A stretch of DNA of 64,000 bases from Neckera pumila. Lineage: Eukaryota; Streptophyta; Bryopsida; Hypnales; Neckeraceae. This document shows positions 1 to 12,300 of this stretch, piece by piece; the first letter of the stretch is position 1, and each line of letters starts with the position of its first letter. The stretch spans positions 1,116,001 through 1,180,000 of the forward strand of contig OZ018410.1 in NCBI GenBank assembly GCA_963969595.1. The letters are read 5' to 3'. The notes beneath the pieces were generated by a model, which saw only the letters and a list, made by a program, of their open reading frames with translations, ran no database searches and was not told where the DNA came from. The position numbers were made by a program, and so were the translations under genes.

Positions 1-2624
1 CTCACCGGAAATGCCAAATCAAGCCTTGTGGCTACCATGGCATACATCAAACAACCCACCGCTGCCTTGTAAGGCACACCTTGCATTTCAGCCCTCACCT
101 CTTCAAACGCTTCATCGATGAGCTTGGGCAACTTCTCATGAGTGTCAAGTGGTGTACCTATGGCTTTGCACTCCTCCATGTTGAACCGCTTGAGAATCTC
201 TTCAAGGTACTTGCGTTGGCTCATGGTAATGGTGCGGGCAGCCCTATCCCTCTTGAACTCCACTCCAAGGCAATAGCTCAACTCTCCAAGATCCGTCATC
301 TCATACTCCATCTTGAGCATAGTCTTCACTTCAAGCATCTTGGTCATACTACTTGCAAGGAGGATGAGATCATCCACATATAAGATGACAATCACCAAAT
401 GCTCACTACTTTGCATGATGTACAAAGAGTGATCCGCATGGCCTCTTTGGAAGCCCTTCCTTGCAAACATGGCATCAATATCTCGATACCATGCTCTCCC
501 CAATTCCTTCAACACGGGGAGTGCCTTCTTCAACTTGCACTTGAGATGCTCTTGGCCTTCCTCCACAAAGCCTTGGGGCTGATCCATGTAGATGACCTCC
601 TCCAACTTGGGATTGAGAAACGCCGTCTTCACATCCATCTGGTGCATCTCGAAGTCCATGGCTGCCCCAATCGTCACAACGCACCGAATGGTGCTAAACT
701 TGGCAACGGGGGCATATGTCTCATTGAAGTCCACACCTTCCACTTGAGAAAACCCCCTAGCAACCAACCTTGCCTTGTACCTCACAATGTGACCCAAAGC
801 ATCCCTTTTGGTGGAGAACACCCACTTACAACCCACACTTGATCTCTTGGGAGGAAGGGGTGCAAGCTCCCATGTCCCTTTGGCAATGAGGGCCTTGTAC
901 TCCTCTTCCATGGCCAACTCCCACTTGCTTGCATCTTCGCAACGCAACACCTCTCCAAGTGTGGATGGATCTCCAAGGAAAGCCACATTGGCTTGTTCTT
1001 CATGTTGTGGAGGAAGAATGTGATTCAACCACCAATCTCCAAGCGGCTTGCGGGTCCTTGTGGGATAATGGGGCTCCTCCGTGGACTCATCTTGCTCTTC
1101 CAAGGGCTGATCATGCTCTTGCTCCCTTGGTGAAGTGCTTGGAGAAGGGGCCGCTGATCTCTTCACTTGGGGTGTGGCCACCTTCTTCTTGGGCTCCACA
1201 AAGTCTTCATCTTCCGTTCCCTGCTCTTCATCCACATCTCCTTCATCTTCAATGTGCACTCTTGGAGTTGTGCCCACCTTTTGGGCTGGTCCTCCTCCAC
1301 TTCTCCCACTTGGGCTCATCTCCAAGAGCTTGGGATCAGCTCCTCCATCCTCCAAGAAGGTCACATCTCGACTCTTGATGATGGCCTTGCTCTCCACACA
1401 CATCAGCCTATACGCCTTGGTTCCCTCACAATAACCAAGGAAAAGGCACTTGATGCCCTTGGCATCCAACTTGGTCCTCTTGGCACTTGGAACCAATGCA
1501 TAGGCAATGCACCCGAAGATGCGCATGTGAGACACATTGGGCCTAGTCCCACTCCAAGCTTCTTGGGGTGTCTTGGTTGTCAAGGCTTGTGTGGGGCACC
1601 GGTTCCTTGTATAAACCGCATTCGACACCGCCTCCCCCCAAAGCTCAAACTTGAGACCTTGGGCATGAATCATGGACCTTGCCATCTCCACAATGGTTCG
1701 ATTGGCACGCTACGACACACCGTTTTGTTGAGGAGTGTAAGGGGCTGATGTATGGTGCTCAATGCCATGGGCCTTCAAGTACTCCTCAAAGGCCTTGGAC
1801 ACATACTCCCCTCCATTATCCGATCGCAGCACCTTCACCTTGCACTCGGATTGGGCCTCCACAAGGGCCTTCCAAGTCTCAAAACGCCCAAACACCTCAC
1901 TCTTGCACTTCAGCATATACACCCAAATCTTGCGAGAGAAATCATCAATGAAGGTCAAAAAATACCTTGCTCCTCCTATGGTTGTGGTCTTCATCGGCCC
2001 GCACACATCCGAATGCACAAGCTCCAATGGCTTGGTGGCCCGGGTTGCTCCATCCTTGGGGAAGGGCTGCCTTGCTTGTTTGCCTTCAATGCACCCCTTG
2101 CACACCCTACAACTCCAATCATGCTTGCAAGAAGAGAAGTTCAGCCCCTTCACGATGTGTTGGAGGCTCTTCATGCTCTTCACATTCAAGTGCCCAGGCC
2201 TCCTATGCCAAAGCTCCACAAGGTCTTCATGGGCTGATCCTTGGGCAACACAAGCCACGGAAGTGCCATTCACCTTGGTGAAATGGAGGTTGTACAAATT
2301 GCCTTCACGAGGGGCTGATGCAATCACAACTCCACTTGGTGCCCTCACAATACACCCCACCGTGTTGAATTGCACTTTCAAACCTCCCAAAGACAACTTG
2401 CTCACCGAAAGCAAGTTGGCATGCAACTTGGGGACATGGAGTGCCTCCCGGATTTGGATCCTCTTGGTCTCTCCCTTCACTTGCACCTCCACTAGGATCT
2501 CCCCCATGCCAAGGGCCTCCACCATGCCATTGTCTCCCAAATAAATCCTCTTCCCTGAAATTGAATGATAGGTGTGGAAGGCATCTCGATGGCTGGTCAT
2601 ATGTTGAGTGGCCCCCGAGTCAAT
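1..2624 (-). mobile_element. Ty1/copia pol fragment (protease-integrase-RT), truncated at both ends
   Basis: This is a fragment of a copia-type polyprotein on the minus strand. Reading leftward from 2621 come the protease aspartate motif DSGATQHM, the GAG-pre-integrase zinc region, integrase with its D...D motif (SDNGGEY), then the RT domain with YVDD near 380, which runs off the window edge. An amber codon at 1710-1712 stands exactly where the catalytic integrase Glu is expected. From 1709 to 1 the frame has no stop, and the codons that are TAG or TGA in sister copies (near 1105 and 905) are sense here, so this copy has the least damaged RT half. At 2621-2625 it is joined in inverted orientation to another fragment. 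Gag and the 5' LTR are absent. Family assignment is firm; activity is not expected. Confidence 0.9.
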
Positions 2625-3676
2625 AGAGGCCATGCGGATCACTCTTTGTACATCATGCAAAGTAGTGAGCATTTGGTGATTGTGATCTTTTATGTGGATG
2701 ATCTCATCATCCTTGCAAGTAGTATGACCAAGATGCTTGAAGTGAAGACTATGCTCAAGATGGAGTATGAGATGACGGATCTTGGAGAGTTGAGCTATTG
2801 CCTTGGAGTGGAGTTCAAGAGGGATAGGGCTGCCCGCACCATCACCATGAGCCAACGCAAGTATCTTGAAGAGATTCTCAAGCGGTTCAACATGGAGAAG
2901 TGCAAAGCCATAGGTATAACACTTGACACTTTTGAGAAGTTGCCCAAGCTCACCGATGAAGAGTTTGAAGAGGTGAGGGCTGAAATGCAAGGTGTGCCTT
3001 ACAAGGCAGCGGTGGGTTGTTTGATGTATGCCATGGTAGCCACAAGGCCTGATTTGGCATTTCCGGTGAGTGTTGTGAGTCAACACACGTCCAAGTGTGG
3101 CCCCAAGCATTGGGCAGCGGCTAAGAGGGTGATGAGGTACCTTCAAGGCACACTTGGGCTGAAGTTGCAACTTGGAGGTGCCCATGTGACCTTGCATGGC
3201 TTTTGTGATGCGGATTGGGCCGGTGATGAAGGGGATAGGAGATCCATCACCGGTTACGTGTTTATGCTTGGATTGGGTGCCATTACATGGAATTCCAAGA
3301 GGCAGCCCACCATAGCTCTTTCTACAAAAGAGGCGGAGTACATGGCCATGAGCCAGTGCACCAAAGAGGCCATTTGGCTAAGGCATCTCTTGGCTGATGT
3401 TGGCCTTGTCCAAGAGGGGAGCACACAAATCTTGTGTGACAACCAAGGGGCCATTGCTTTGGCCAAGAATCCCACCCACCACTCTCGGACGAAGCACATT
3501 GATGTGCAACACCATTTCATTTGTGAATGAGTGGACGATGAGGTGATTGAGCTCAAGTATGTGCCTACCTAAGCTATGGTTGCTGATGTGCTGACCAAGG
3601 CCCTTGGGAAACCACAACACCACAACTTGATTGCAAAGATGGGGCTTCGAGCCTTTGACCACTCTCAAAGTGGGAG
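2622..3676 (+). pseudogene. Ty1/copia RT C-terminal half and RNase H fragment
   Basis: This is a plus-strand fragment of the same family. It starts abruptly at the RT residues RGHADHSLYIMQ, then carries YVDDLIIL, the palm/thumb region and RNase H (FCDADWAGD, EAEYMA, LCDNQGAIALAKN). It begins at an inverted junction with the minus-strand fragment to its left, so roughly 2640-3070 is the reverse complement of 1-440. Nonsense changes occur at 3528-3530 (TGA) and 3570-3572 (TAA). Both are C-to-T-type changes relative to sister copies, as expected for decay of methylated DNA. It runs directly into a 3' LTR at 3677. The polypurine-like AAAGTGGGAG precedes the LTR. Confidence 0.9.
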
Positions 3677-3932
3677 TGTTGAAGAACATGTACATATTAG
3701 TGTAGACCATGTACATTCAGCCCTAGGAGTAGCATTAGTCACTTTGTTAGACTTAGAGTAGCTTGGGTAATGCTCATAGTCAAAGGCAGCCCCTAGTGTT
3801 TAGTTATCCCAAATGGTTTGTGGATGACTAGTGAAAGGCTTCAGGTATAAGATCAGCCCACTCATGGGTGTTTGTATCTTCCTACCATCTAAGTAAAGCC
3901 TTTTCTTCCATTCACTACATTGTAATCTCAAT
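3677..3932 (+). repeat. copia-family 3' LTR
   Basis: The LTR starts TGTTGAAGAACATG and ends in CTCAAT. It is clearly homologous to the 255-bp LTRs at 7955 and 13418. It follows the RNase H fragment in the correct order. No target duplication can be paired with a partner inside the window. Confidence 0.88.
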
Positions 3933-4155
3933 TGTACATTCAGCTCTAGGAGTAGCATTAGTCATTTAGTTAGACTTAGAGTCCCTTGGATATTGCTCTT
4001 AGTCAAAGGCAGCCCATAATGGTTAGTGGTCCCACATGGTTTGTGGATAACTAGTGAAAGGCTTCTAGTATATGATCAGCCTACTTTTGGGTCTTTCTAT
4101 CTTCCTACCATCTAAGTAAAGCCTTTCTTCCAACCAATACTTTGTAATCCCAATA
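3933..4155 (+). repeat. Truncated, diverged second LTR of the same family
   Basis: Directly after the previous LTR the sequence restarts at TGTACATTCAGC, lacking about the first 38 bp of the LTR, and runs to CCAATA. It is more diverged than its neighbour, with many substitutions. The tandem partial LTR suggests an older insertion into, or unequal recombination between, LTRs. Confidence 0.8.
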
Positions 4156-6416
4156 CATATATATGTCATTGAATGGTCTATTATTGGCCTTATTTTATGT
4201 CCACATCTTTGCATAGTGAACCTCACTTGACATTCATTAGTCGCAGCACAAGCATTGACCAAAATTCTAAAAACAAATACTCTGAAACAAAAGTAATTTA
4301 TAAACACTCCTAAACAAATACCAAAGCAACCAATAAGACATCATAACCATCCTCTAAAAAATACCATGAGCAGACAAAATCAACAATTGCAACTACGGAT
4401 CAGCACAATCCAACACTTCAGTATGAGAATGAAGAAGACATTGATTTTATTTGACAAACTCAATAAGAATTGCACTCCAGAACCAAAGAAAAAGGAAAAA
4501 CAAGGGCCTCATAAGTATACAAAGACAAAATCTATTCCAAACTGTGCTTTACATTTATACCTTCAAGCGTCCAAATTGTTAGTGACTATTACGTAATGCA
4601 CTACATCATAGAATGGCAGCTACAGAAGCCCTAAATCATGAAAGTATTGACAGCAACTTATTGGGAGCCACACATGAATAATGATACACAGATACACAAT
4701 GTACTTTGGGAATTGTATTAGATCTCTCTCAACTAAGCCCCTGCGCTCTCCTAAATTGCTTGTACCAATATTTGGTTCTTTCATAATTCAATCTCATTTT
4801 GTAGGGGAAAAAAAATTCAATACAAGGAAATTCTTTCCAAGAGTATTCAATAATTGGGAAGAGAGTTCCTTCCACCATTTCTTTATAAAACATCATGAAA
4901 TAATAAATCTTAGTAACTGCATTATTTTTAACTAAAATATGATTGTAAGTGTTTACATTTCTCTTGTGTCAACCTCAAAATCTCCCAAACATGTGGAAGA
5001 TTTGAAAAGTGTATGAAATGTTCACATTCTACTTTCTATGATGTTTTCATGATTTCTGGAATACCCTATAATAAATGTACAAATTTGAAGTCATTGTTCA
5101 GTCAAAAAAATGTCACTCCATGAATTTATAAATTTCAACTAAATATTCCTTACAATTTTGAAAAATATGTCTTCTTCTATGTCCCAAAATATCTTAGAAA
5201 TAATTCACTTTTTCAAAAAGTTTTCTCCAAATAATACATTATTATAAATTCTACAGAACATCCAACACAATTTGAAATTTCTTCATTAAGTTCTTCATTA
5301 ATCACTTCATATAGTAAAATAACTTCTACTTCAACAAGTCTTGACGTCATTTCAAAAATCTGATTTCTCAATTAGTCTTGGCAATTTTTGAATTGTACAA
5401 ATATTTCTAAAAACTTGTGTAAAGCAAGCAAGCCTACTACTCATACAATATAATTTAAAAGCCTTTCTTCTTCTGCTGGGCCAGAATGTGACAACCCTTC
5501 CACATCGATGTCAAATACAAATACCTTTGTAGCTCCTCCACTAAAATCAAAGCAAACACTCACATACAAAAAATTGAGGACTAGGACACCTATGCATTAT
5601 TGAATTGACATTTCACATATACAAGAATTGTCGACAAGTCCTTAGGAACGCCTCTCTTACATTACGTAGAAAATTGCAGCATCACTTACCTAAAATGAAG
5701 ATTGGACGACAAGAATCCACTGCAATGTCCTCATCTGAGATTATTGGCCACCAGGTCTACAGCTTCCTCTTGTAGTGATCTCCACTTCTCACTGTATTGA
5801 GACTTTCTCCCATACGAGCCAGACCTACAGTTCTCATTTCACTTCACATGTAAATAACTTACTTAAAACCATGACATTCATAGTACAAGAAGTTGCACTA
5901 ACAGGTTCTTTACAACAACAACGATGTCATGAGGCGTGCACTTCACGATGATCAAACTCCGCTACGGGTTCCTAGTTCAGCAAGAGTCATTGTCAACAAA
6001 ACACGACCTTCGTGTTCATGACTATGTTCAAACATGGCAGCATTGAAGATATTGCATAGACATACCTAATCTCCAAGCGCTGCCAACAAATTCAAAATGA
6101 TTGTGGTTCTCTACTCAATCACCACACAACCCCACTGCAAGCGACGAGTAACAAAAAACTTTGAACACAATAGTAACAATAGTAGTACTGGTGAATTATG
6201 TCATTGCTAAAGCTTTTGGGTTGCAGTAGACCTACAAACACCAGAAGGCCATCAACAAGCTTGCATTCGCTACCAATTGTGCGCTCCACACATTGCATAT
6301 GCCAGAAAAAGGTATACGCAGTTACAAAACTCACTGGCAGTTCTCTTCATCATTTTTGTCGTAAGAAGGAAGAATACTTAACTTCAACACCTTCCCATCA
6401 CTGATACCGCCTAACA
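4156..6416. other. AT-rich non-coding stretch
   Basis: I see no gene, RNA or recognisable transposon here. Short reading frames (for example 4366-4596 and 4681-4935) have no family motif. It ends where copia RNase H sequence begins at about 6417. Confidence 0.5.
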
Positions 6417-7954
6417 GGTTCTTGGCCAAAGCAATGGCCACATTGGCATGTTCTTCATGTTGTGGAGGAAGAATGTGATTCAACCACCAATCTCCAAGAG
6501 GCTTGCGGGTCCTTGTGGGGTAACGAGGCTCCTCCGTGGACTCATCTTGCTCTTCCAAGGGCTAATCATGCTCTTGCTCCCTTGGTGAAGTGCTTGGAGA
6601 AGGGGCCGCTGATCTCTTCACTTGGGGTGTGGCCACCTTCTTCTTGCGCTCCACAAAGTCTTCATCTTCCGTTCCTTGCTCCTCATCTTCATCTCCTTCA
6701 TCTTCAATGTGCACTCTTGGAGTTGTGCCCACCTTTTGGGCTGGTCCTCCACTTCTCCCACTTGGGCTCATCTCCAAGAGCTTGGGATCAGCTCCTCCAT
6801 CCTCCAAGAAGGTCACATCTCGACTCTTGATGATGGCCTTGCTCTCCACACACATCAGCCTATACGCCTTGGTTCCCTCACAATAACCAAGGAAAAGGCA
6901 CTTGATGCCCTTGGCATCCAACTTGGTCCTCTTGGCACTTGGAACCAATGCATAGGCAATGCACCCGAAGATGCGCATGTGAGACACATTGGGCCTAGTC
7001 CCACTCCAAGCTTCTTGGGGTGTCTTGGTTGTCAAGGCTTGTGTGGGGCACCGGTTCCTTGTATAAACCGCATTCGACACCGCCTCCCCCCAAAGCTCAA
7101 ACTTGAGACCTTGGGCATGAATCATGGACCTTGCCATCTCCACAATGGTTCGATTGGCACGCTACGACACACCGTTTTGTTGAGGAGTGTAAGGGGCTGA
7201 TGTATGGTGCTCAATGCCATGGGCCTTCAAGTACTCCTCAAAGGCCTTGGACACATACTCCCCTCCATTATCCGATCGCAGCACCTTCACCTTGCACTCG
7301 GATTGGGCCTCCACAAGGGCCTTCCAAGTCTCAAAACGCCCAAACACCTCACTCTTGCACTTCAGCATATACACCCAAATCTTGCGAGAGAAATCATCAA
7401 TGAAGGTCAAAAAATACCTTGCTCCTCCTATGGTTGTGGTCTTCATCGGCCCGCACACATCCGAATGCACAAGCTCCAATGGCTTGGTGGCCCGGGTTGC
7501 TCCATCCTTGGGGAAGGGCTGCCTTGCTTGTTTGCCCTCAATGCACCCCTTGCACACCCTACAACTCCAATCAAGCTTGCAAGAAGAGAGGTTCAGCCCT
7601 TTCACAATGTGTTGGAGGCTCTTCATGCTCTTCACATTCAAGTGCCCAAGCCTCCTATGCCAAAGCTCCACAAGGTCTTCATGGGCTGATCCTTGGGCAA
7701 CACAAGCCACGGAAGTGCCATTCACCTTGGTGAAATGGAGGTTGTACAAATTGCCTTCACGAGGGGCTGATGCAATCACAACTCCACTTGGTGCCCTCAC
7801 AATACACCCCACCGTGTTGAATTGCACTTTCAAACCTCCCAAAGACAACTTGCTCACCGAAAGCAAGTTGGCATGCAACTTGGGGACATGGAGTGCCTCC
7901 CGGATTTGGATCCTTTTGGTCTCTCCCTTCAATTGCACCTCCACTAGGATCTCC
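6417..7954 (-). pseudogene. Outer element: integrase and RT N-terminus
   Basis: Going leftward from 7954 this carries the GAG-pre-integrase region (LWHRRLGHLNVKS), the CxxC zinc ligands, the integrase core with SDNGGEY, and the serine- and acid-rich linker, then the first RT residues (NHILPPQHEE). An amber at 7162-7164 replaces the catalytic Glu codon. Another amber lies at 6562-6564, at a position shared with other copies. At about 6437 the RT start is fused to a scrap of RNase H. The product would be non-functional. Confidence 0.88.
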
Positions 7955-8209
7955 TGTTGAAGAACATGTACAAATTGGTGTAGCCCATGTACATTCAGCC
8001 CTAGGAGTAGCATTAGACACTTAGTTAGTCTTAGAGTTCATTGGGTATTGCTCATACTCAAAGGCAGCCCATAGTGTTTAGTTATCCCACATGGTTTGTG
8101 GATAACTATGAAAGGCTTCTAGTATAAGATCAGCCCACTGATGGGTGTTTGAATCTTCCAACCATCTAAGTAAAGCCTTTCTTCCATTCACTACATTGTC
8201 ATCTCAATA
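7955..8209 (+). repeat. 5' LTR of nested copia element
   Basis: The LTR is 255 bp, begins TGTTGA and ends TCAATA (imperfect terminal inverted repeat). It matches the LTR at 13418-13672 and is followed at once by the primer-binding site. Transcription should start in this LTR, but I see no convincing TATA box. Confidence 0.93.
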
Positions 8210-8223
8210 GGTTATGGGCCCAC
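8210..8223 (+). promoter_or_regulatory. Primer-binding site matching initiator tRNA anticodon arm
   Basis: The sequence GGTTATGGGCCCAC directly follows the LTR. It is complementary to GUGGGCCCAUAACC, the anticodon stem-loop of plant initiator tRNA-Met (anticodon CAU), and not to the tRNA 3' end. Use of a half-tRNA is known for Drosophila copia and yeast Ty5. The same site occurs in minus-strand copies at 15844-15857 and 34903-34916, and with one change at 26102-26115. Confidence 0.8.
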
Positions 8224-8643
8224 GCACGTGGAGTTGTGCTTAAGGGAGAAATTCAAATCATTTGGAGGAGATCTTGGAGCTTGGAGGAGCAACCAGCCAT
8301 TTGTCACTTTGTCACCTACAAACCATATGGTGTAAGTCATTTTTCAAAAGAAAGCTTTGAAGTGCATTTTCAAAAATCTCTTTGGGGGCTTTTGTTGGCT
8401 GATTTGTGACGTTTTGAGTACATTTGGCTGAGAGGTTGCTTATGGTAGTAATCAGACCTAATTAGGGCTGGTTGCATGCTCCATATTTGAGTTTGTGCTT
8501 AGAAGTGTACATTGGGAGCCATTGAGGGCTGACTGTGCACTTGGGTACATTGTTGATTGTGATTGTGGCAATTGCAATCTAGTGAGAGTCCTTTGTGAGC
8601 CTCGGAAGCATCATTGAGTTGCTTGAGGTGTTTGCCATCCATT

Positions 8644-8912
8644 GAGGGCTGATTACTGCCCTTGTGAGTGAGTGAGGCAAATTAGTGGACATTGTGAACC
8701 TTAGAGGGCCGATTTGTGCCCTTGTGAGTGAGTGAGGGCTGATTTGTGCCCTTGTGAGTGAGAGAGGGCTGATTTGGGCCCTTGTGAGTGAGAGTGGGCT
8801 GATTTGTGCCCTTGTGAGGGAGTGAGGGCTGATTTGGGCCCTTGTGAGTGAGACTGGATTGATTTGTGTCCTTGTGAGTGAGAGAGGGCTGATTTGGGCC
8901 CTTATGAGCTTT
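8644..8912 (+). repeat. 30-bp minisatellite in copia leader
   Basis: About nine tandem units of roughly 30 bp follow the pattern GGGCTGATTTGTGCCC plus TTGTGAGTGAGT. It lies in the untranslated leader between PBS and gag. Related copies carry different unit numbers: about eleven at 15100-15425, two to three elsewhere. Confidence 0.85.
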
Positions 8913-9365
8913 GTGGAGTAATTGAGAGCCAATTAGGGTTCTTTGGTGATTTGGTCATCCAACTAGGGGTGTTGGAGGCTAATTGTTATCCTTGAGGTGC
9001 TCATTGGGAGTAGTAGCTTCCATCTAGGGCTGATTGGACGTCTTGAGCTCCTTGTAGGGTGGAGTACCCTAATGTGAGGGGCATTGTGAGTTTGCTTGCT
9101 GATTGGAAGTAGCACTAGCCCATGGTGTCCATGTGGTGGCTTTGAGCTTCATTAGGGTCGGAATTCGTGTTGAAAGGAGGGGATGCACTTGTGAGAAGTG
9201 TTTGGTCGTTCTTAGGGCTTTGGAGAATCTTGGAAGGTCCTTGTAAGGGCTGATTGGTGCCATTTCAGCCCAATTGGCTTCCAAGGGATTGTTTGGAGGT
9301 TGAATTGAGTTTGTCAACTCTCCAAGACACTTGGGGTGCTGCCAACAAGTGGGAGGTGCTTCACC

Positions 9366-12300
9366 ATGGCATCAAGTGGAGGAGAAGGCGTGCGCATCAT
9401 TGACAAGTTCAATGGGGAGAACTTTGGCATGTGGAAGTTCAAGATGGAGATGATCCTTGCGGAGAAGGACTTGTGGGAGGTGGTGGATGGGAGTGAGGAG
9501 CCTCCAAGTGAAGATGCGGATCCCAAGACCAAGAAGGCCTTTGAGAGGAAGGAGAAGAAGGCCTTTGCTCTCATTGCCATCAACCTTGTGGATCGCCAAA
9601 TTGCTCACATTCGACATTGCAAGGGACCAACCCAAGCATGGACCACCCTTTGCAACATCCACGAGACCAAGAGCCTCTCCAACATCCTCTTTCTTCGACG
9701 CAAGTTCTTCACTAGCAAGATGCAAGAGGAGGATGACATGTTGGATCATGTCAACAAGATCAAGGCTCTTGCGGATGAGTTGGCTTGTTTGGAGGCGCCC
9801 GTGACGGATGGGGATGTGGTGATGACCTTGTTGGAGAGCTTGCCCCCATCTTATGAGTTCCTCATCACCGCATTGGAGACAAGGCCCACCAAGGAGCTGA
9901 CCATGGAGTTTGTGACCGCCCGCTTGATGCATGAGATGACCAAGCGCAAGGAGAATGAGTCCCAAGGGGAGGGATCAGCCCTTGTCTCAAGATTTGGCAA
10001 AGGAGGCAACACCAAGGCGTTCAAGGAGACAAGGACGTGCTTCAAGTGTAACAAACCGGGCCACATTGCCAAGCATTGTAGGAGCAGCCAAGCCAAAGAC
10101 AAGGAGAGTGCACACCAAGCTTCCAAAGAGGAGGAAGAGGAGGAGTTTGCCTTTCCCACCCATGGAGGAGGGGAGAAGGCCAACATGTTCACTTGGATTG
10201 TGGACTCGGGGGCCACTCAACATATGACCAGCCATCGAGATGCCTTCCACACCTATTAGCCCATTTCGGGGAAGAAGATTTATTTGGGAGACAATGGCAT
10301 GGTGGAGGCCCTTGGCATGGGGGAGATCCTAGTGGAGGTGCAAGTGAAGGGAGAGACTAAGAGGATCCAAATCCGGGAGGCACTCCATGTCCCCAAGTTG
10401 CATGCCAACTTGCTTTCGGTGAGCAAGTTGTCTTTGGGAGGTTTGAAAGTGCAATTCAACACGGTGGGGTGTATTGTGAGGGCACCAAGTGGAGTTGTGA
10501 TTGCATCAGCCCCTCGTGAAGGCAATTTGTACAACCTCCATTTCACCAAGGTGAATGGCACTTCCGTGGCTTGTGTTGCCCAAGGATCAGCCCATGAAGA
10601 CCTTGTGGAGCTTTGGCATAGGAGGCTTGGGCACTTGAATGTGAAGAGCATGAAGAGCCTCCAACACATCGTGAAGGGGCTGAACCTCTCTTCTTGCAAG
10701 CATGATTGGAGTTCTAGGGTGTGCAAGGGGTGCATTGAGGGCAAACAAGCAAGGCAGCCCTTCCCCAAGGATGGAGCAACCCGGGCCACCAAGCCCTTGG
10801 AGCTTGTGCATTCGGATGTGTGCGGGTCGATGAAGACCACAACCATAGGAGGAGCAAGGTATTTTTTGACCTTCATTGATGATTTCTCTCGCAAGATTTG
10901 GGTGTATATGCTGAAGTGCAAGAGTGAGGTGTTTGGGCGTTTTGAGACTTGGAAGGCCCTTGTGGAGGCCCAATCCGAGTGCAAGGTGAAGGTGCTGCGA
11001 TCGGATAATGGAGGGGAGTATGTGTCCAAGGCCTTTGAGGAGTACTTGAAGGCCCATGGCATTGAGCACCATACATCAGCCCCTTACACTCCTCAACAAA
11101 ACGATGTGTCGTAGCGTGCCAATCGAACCATTGTGGAGATGGCAAGGTCCATGATTCATGCCCAAGGTCTCAAGTTTGAGCTTTGGGGGGAGGCGGTGTC
11201 GAATGCGGTTTATACAAGGAACCGGTGCCCCACACAAGCCTTGACAACCAAGACACTCCAAGAAGCTTGGAGTGGGACTAGGCCCAATGTGTCTCACATG
11301 CGCATCTTCGGGTGCATTGCCTATGCATTGGTTCCAAGTGCCAAGAGGACCAAGTTGGATGCCAAGGGCATCAAGTGCCTTTTCCTTGGTTATTGTGAGG
11401 GAACCAAGGCGTATAGGCTGATGTGTGTGGAGAGCAAGGCCATCATCAAGAGTCGAGATGTGACCTTCTTGGAGGATGGAGGAGCTGATCCCAAGCTCTT
11501 GGAGATGAGCCCAAGTGGGAGAAGTGGAGGACCAGCCCAAAAGGTGGGCACAACTCCAAGAGTGCACATGGAAGATGAGGATGAAGAGCAAGAAACGGAA
11601 GATGAAGACTTTGCGGACCCTAAGAAGAAGGTGGCCACACCCCAAGTGAAGAGATCAGCGGCGCCTTCTCCAAGCACATCACCAAGGGAGCAAGAGCATG
11701 ATTAGCCCTTGGAAGAGCAAGATGAGTCCACGGAGGAGCCCCATTATCCCACAAGGACTCGCAAGCCGCTTGGAGATTGGTGGTTGAATCACATTCTTCC
11801 TCCACAACATGAAGAACAAGCCAATGTGGCTTTCCTTGGAGATCCATCCACACTTGGAGAGGTGTTGCGTTGCGAAGATGCAAGCAAGTGAGAGTAGGCC
11901 ATGGAAGAGGAGTACAAGGCCCTCATTTCCAAAGGGACATGGGAGCTTGCACCCCTTCCTCCCAAGAGATCAAGTGTGGGTTGTAAGTGGGTGTTTTCCA
12001 CCAAAAGGGATGCTTTGGGTCACATTGTGAGGTACAAAGCAAGGTTGGCTGCTAGGGGTTTTTCTCAAGTGGAAGGTGTGGACTTCAATGAGACATATGC
12101 CCCCGTTGCCAAGTTTAGCACCATTCGGTGCGTTGTGACGATTGGGGTAACCATGGACTTCGAGATGCACCAAATGGATGTGAAGACGGCGTTTCTCAAT
12201 CCCAAGTTGGAGGAGGTCATCTACATGGATCAGCACCAAGGCTTTGTGGAGGAAGGCCAAGAGCATCTCAAGTGCAAGTTGAAGAAGGCACTCCCCGGGT

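Noticed and set aside
1762..2544. Long open frames opposite copia pol (260, 192, 161 residues), recurring at each copy
   Set aside because: They are shadows of the conserved pol frame on the opposite strand. They have no domain motifs and change whenever pol changes.
8644..8912. CRISPR-like or coding interpretation of the 30-bp leader repeat (open frames rich in RAQISPLSLT)
   Set aside because: Units are contiguous without unique spacers, lie in a retrotransposon leader, and the open frame is antisense to the element.
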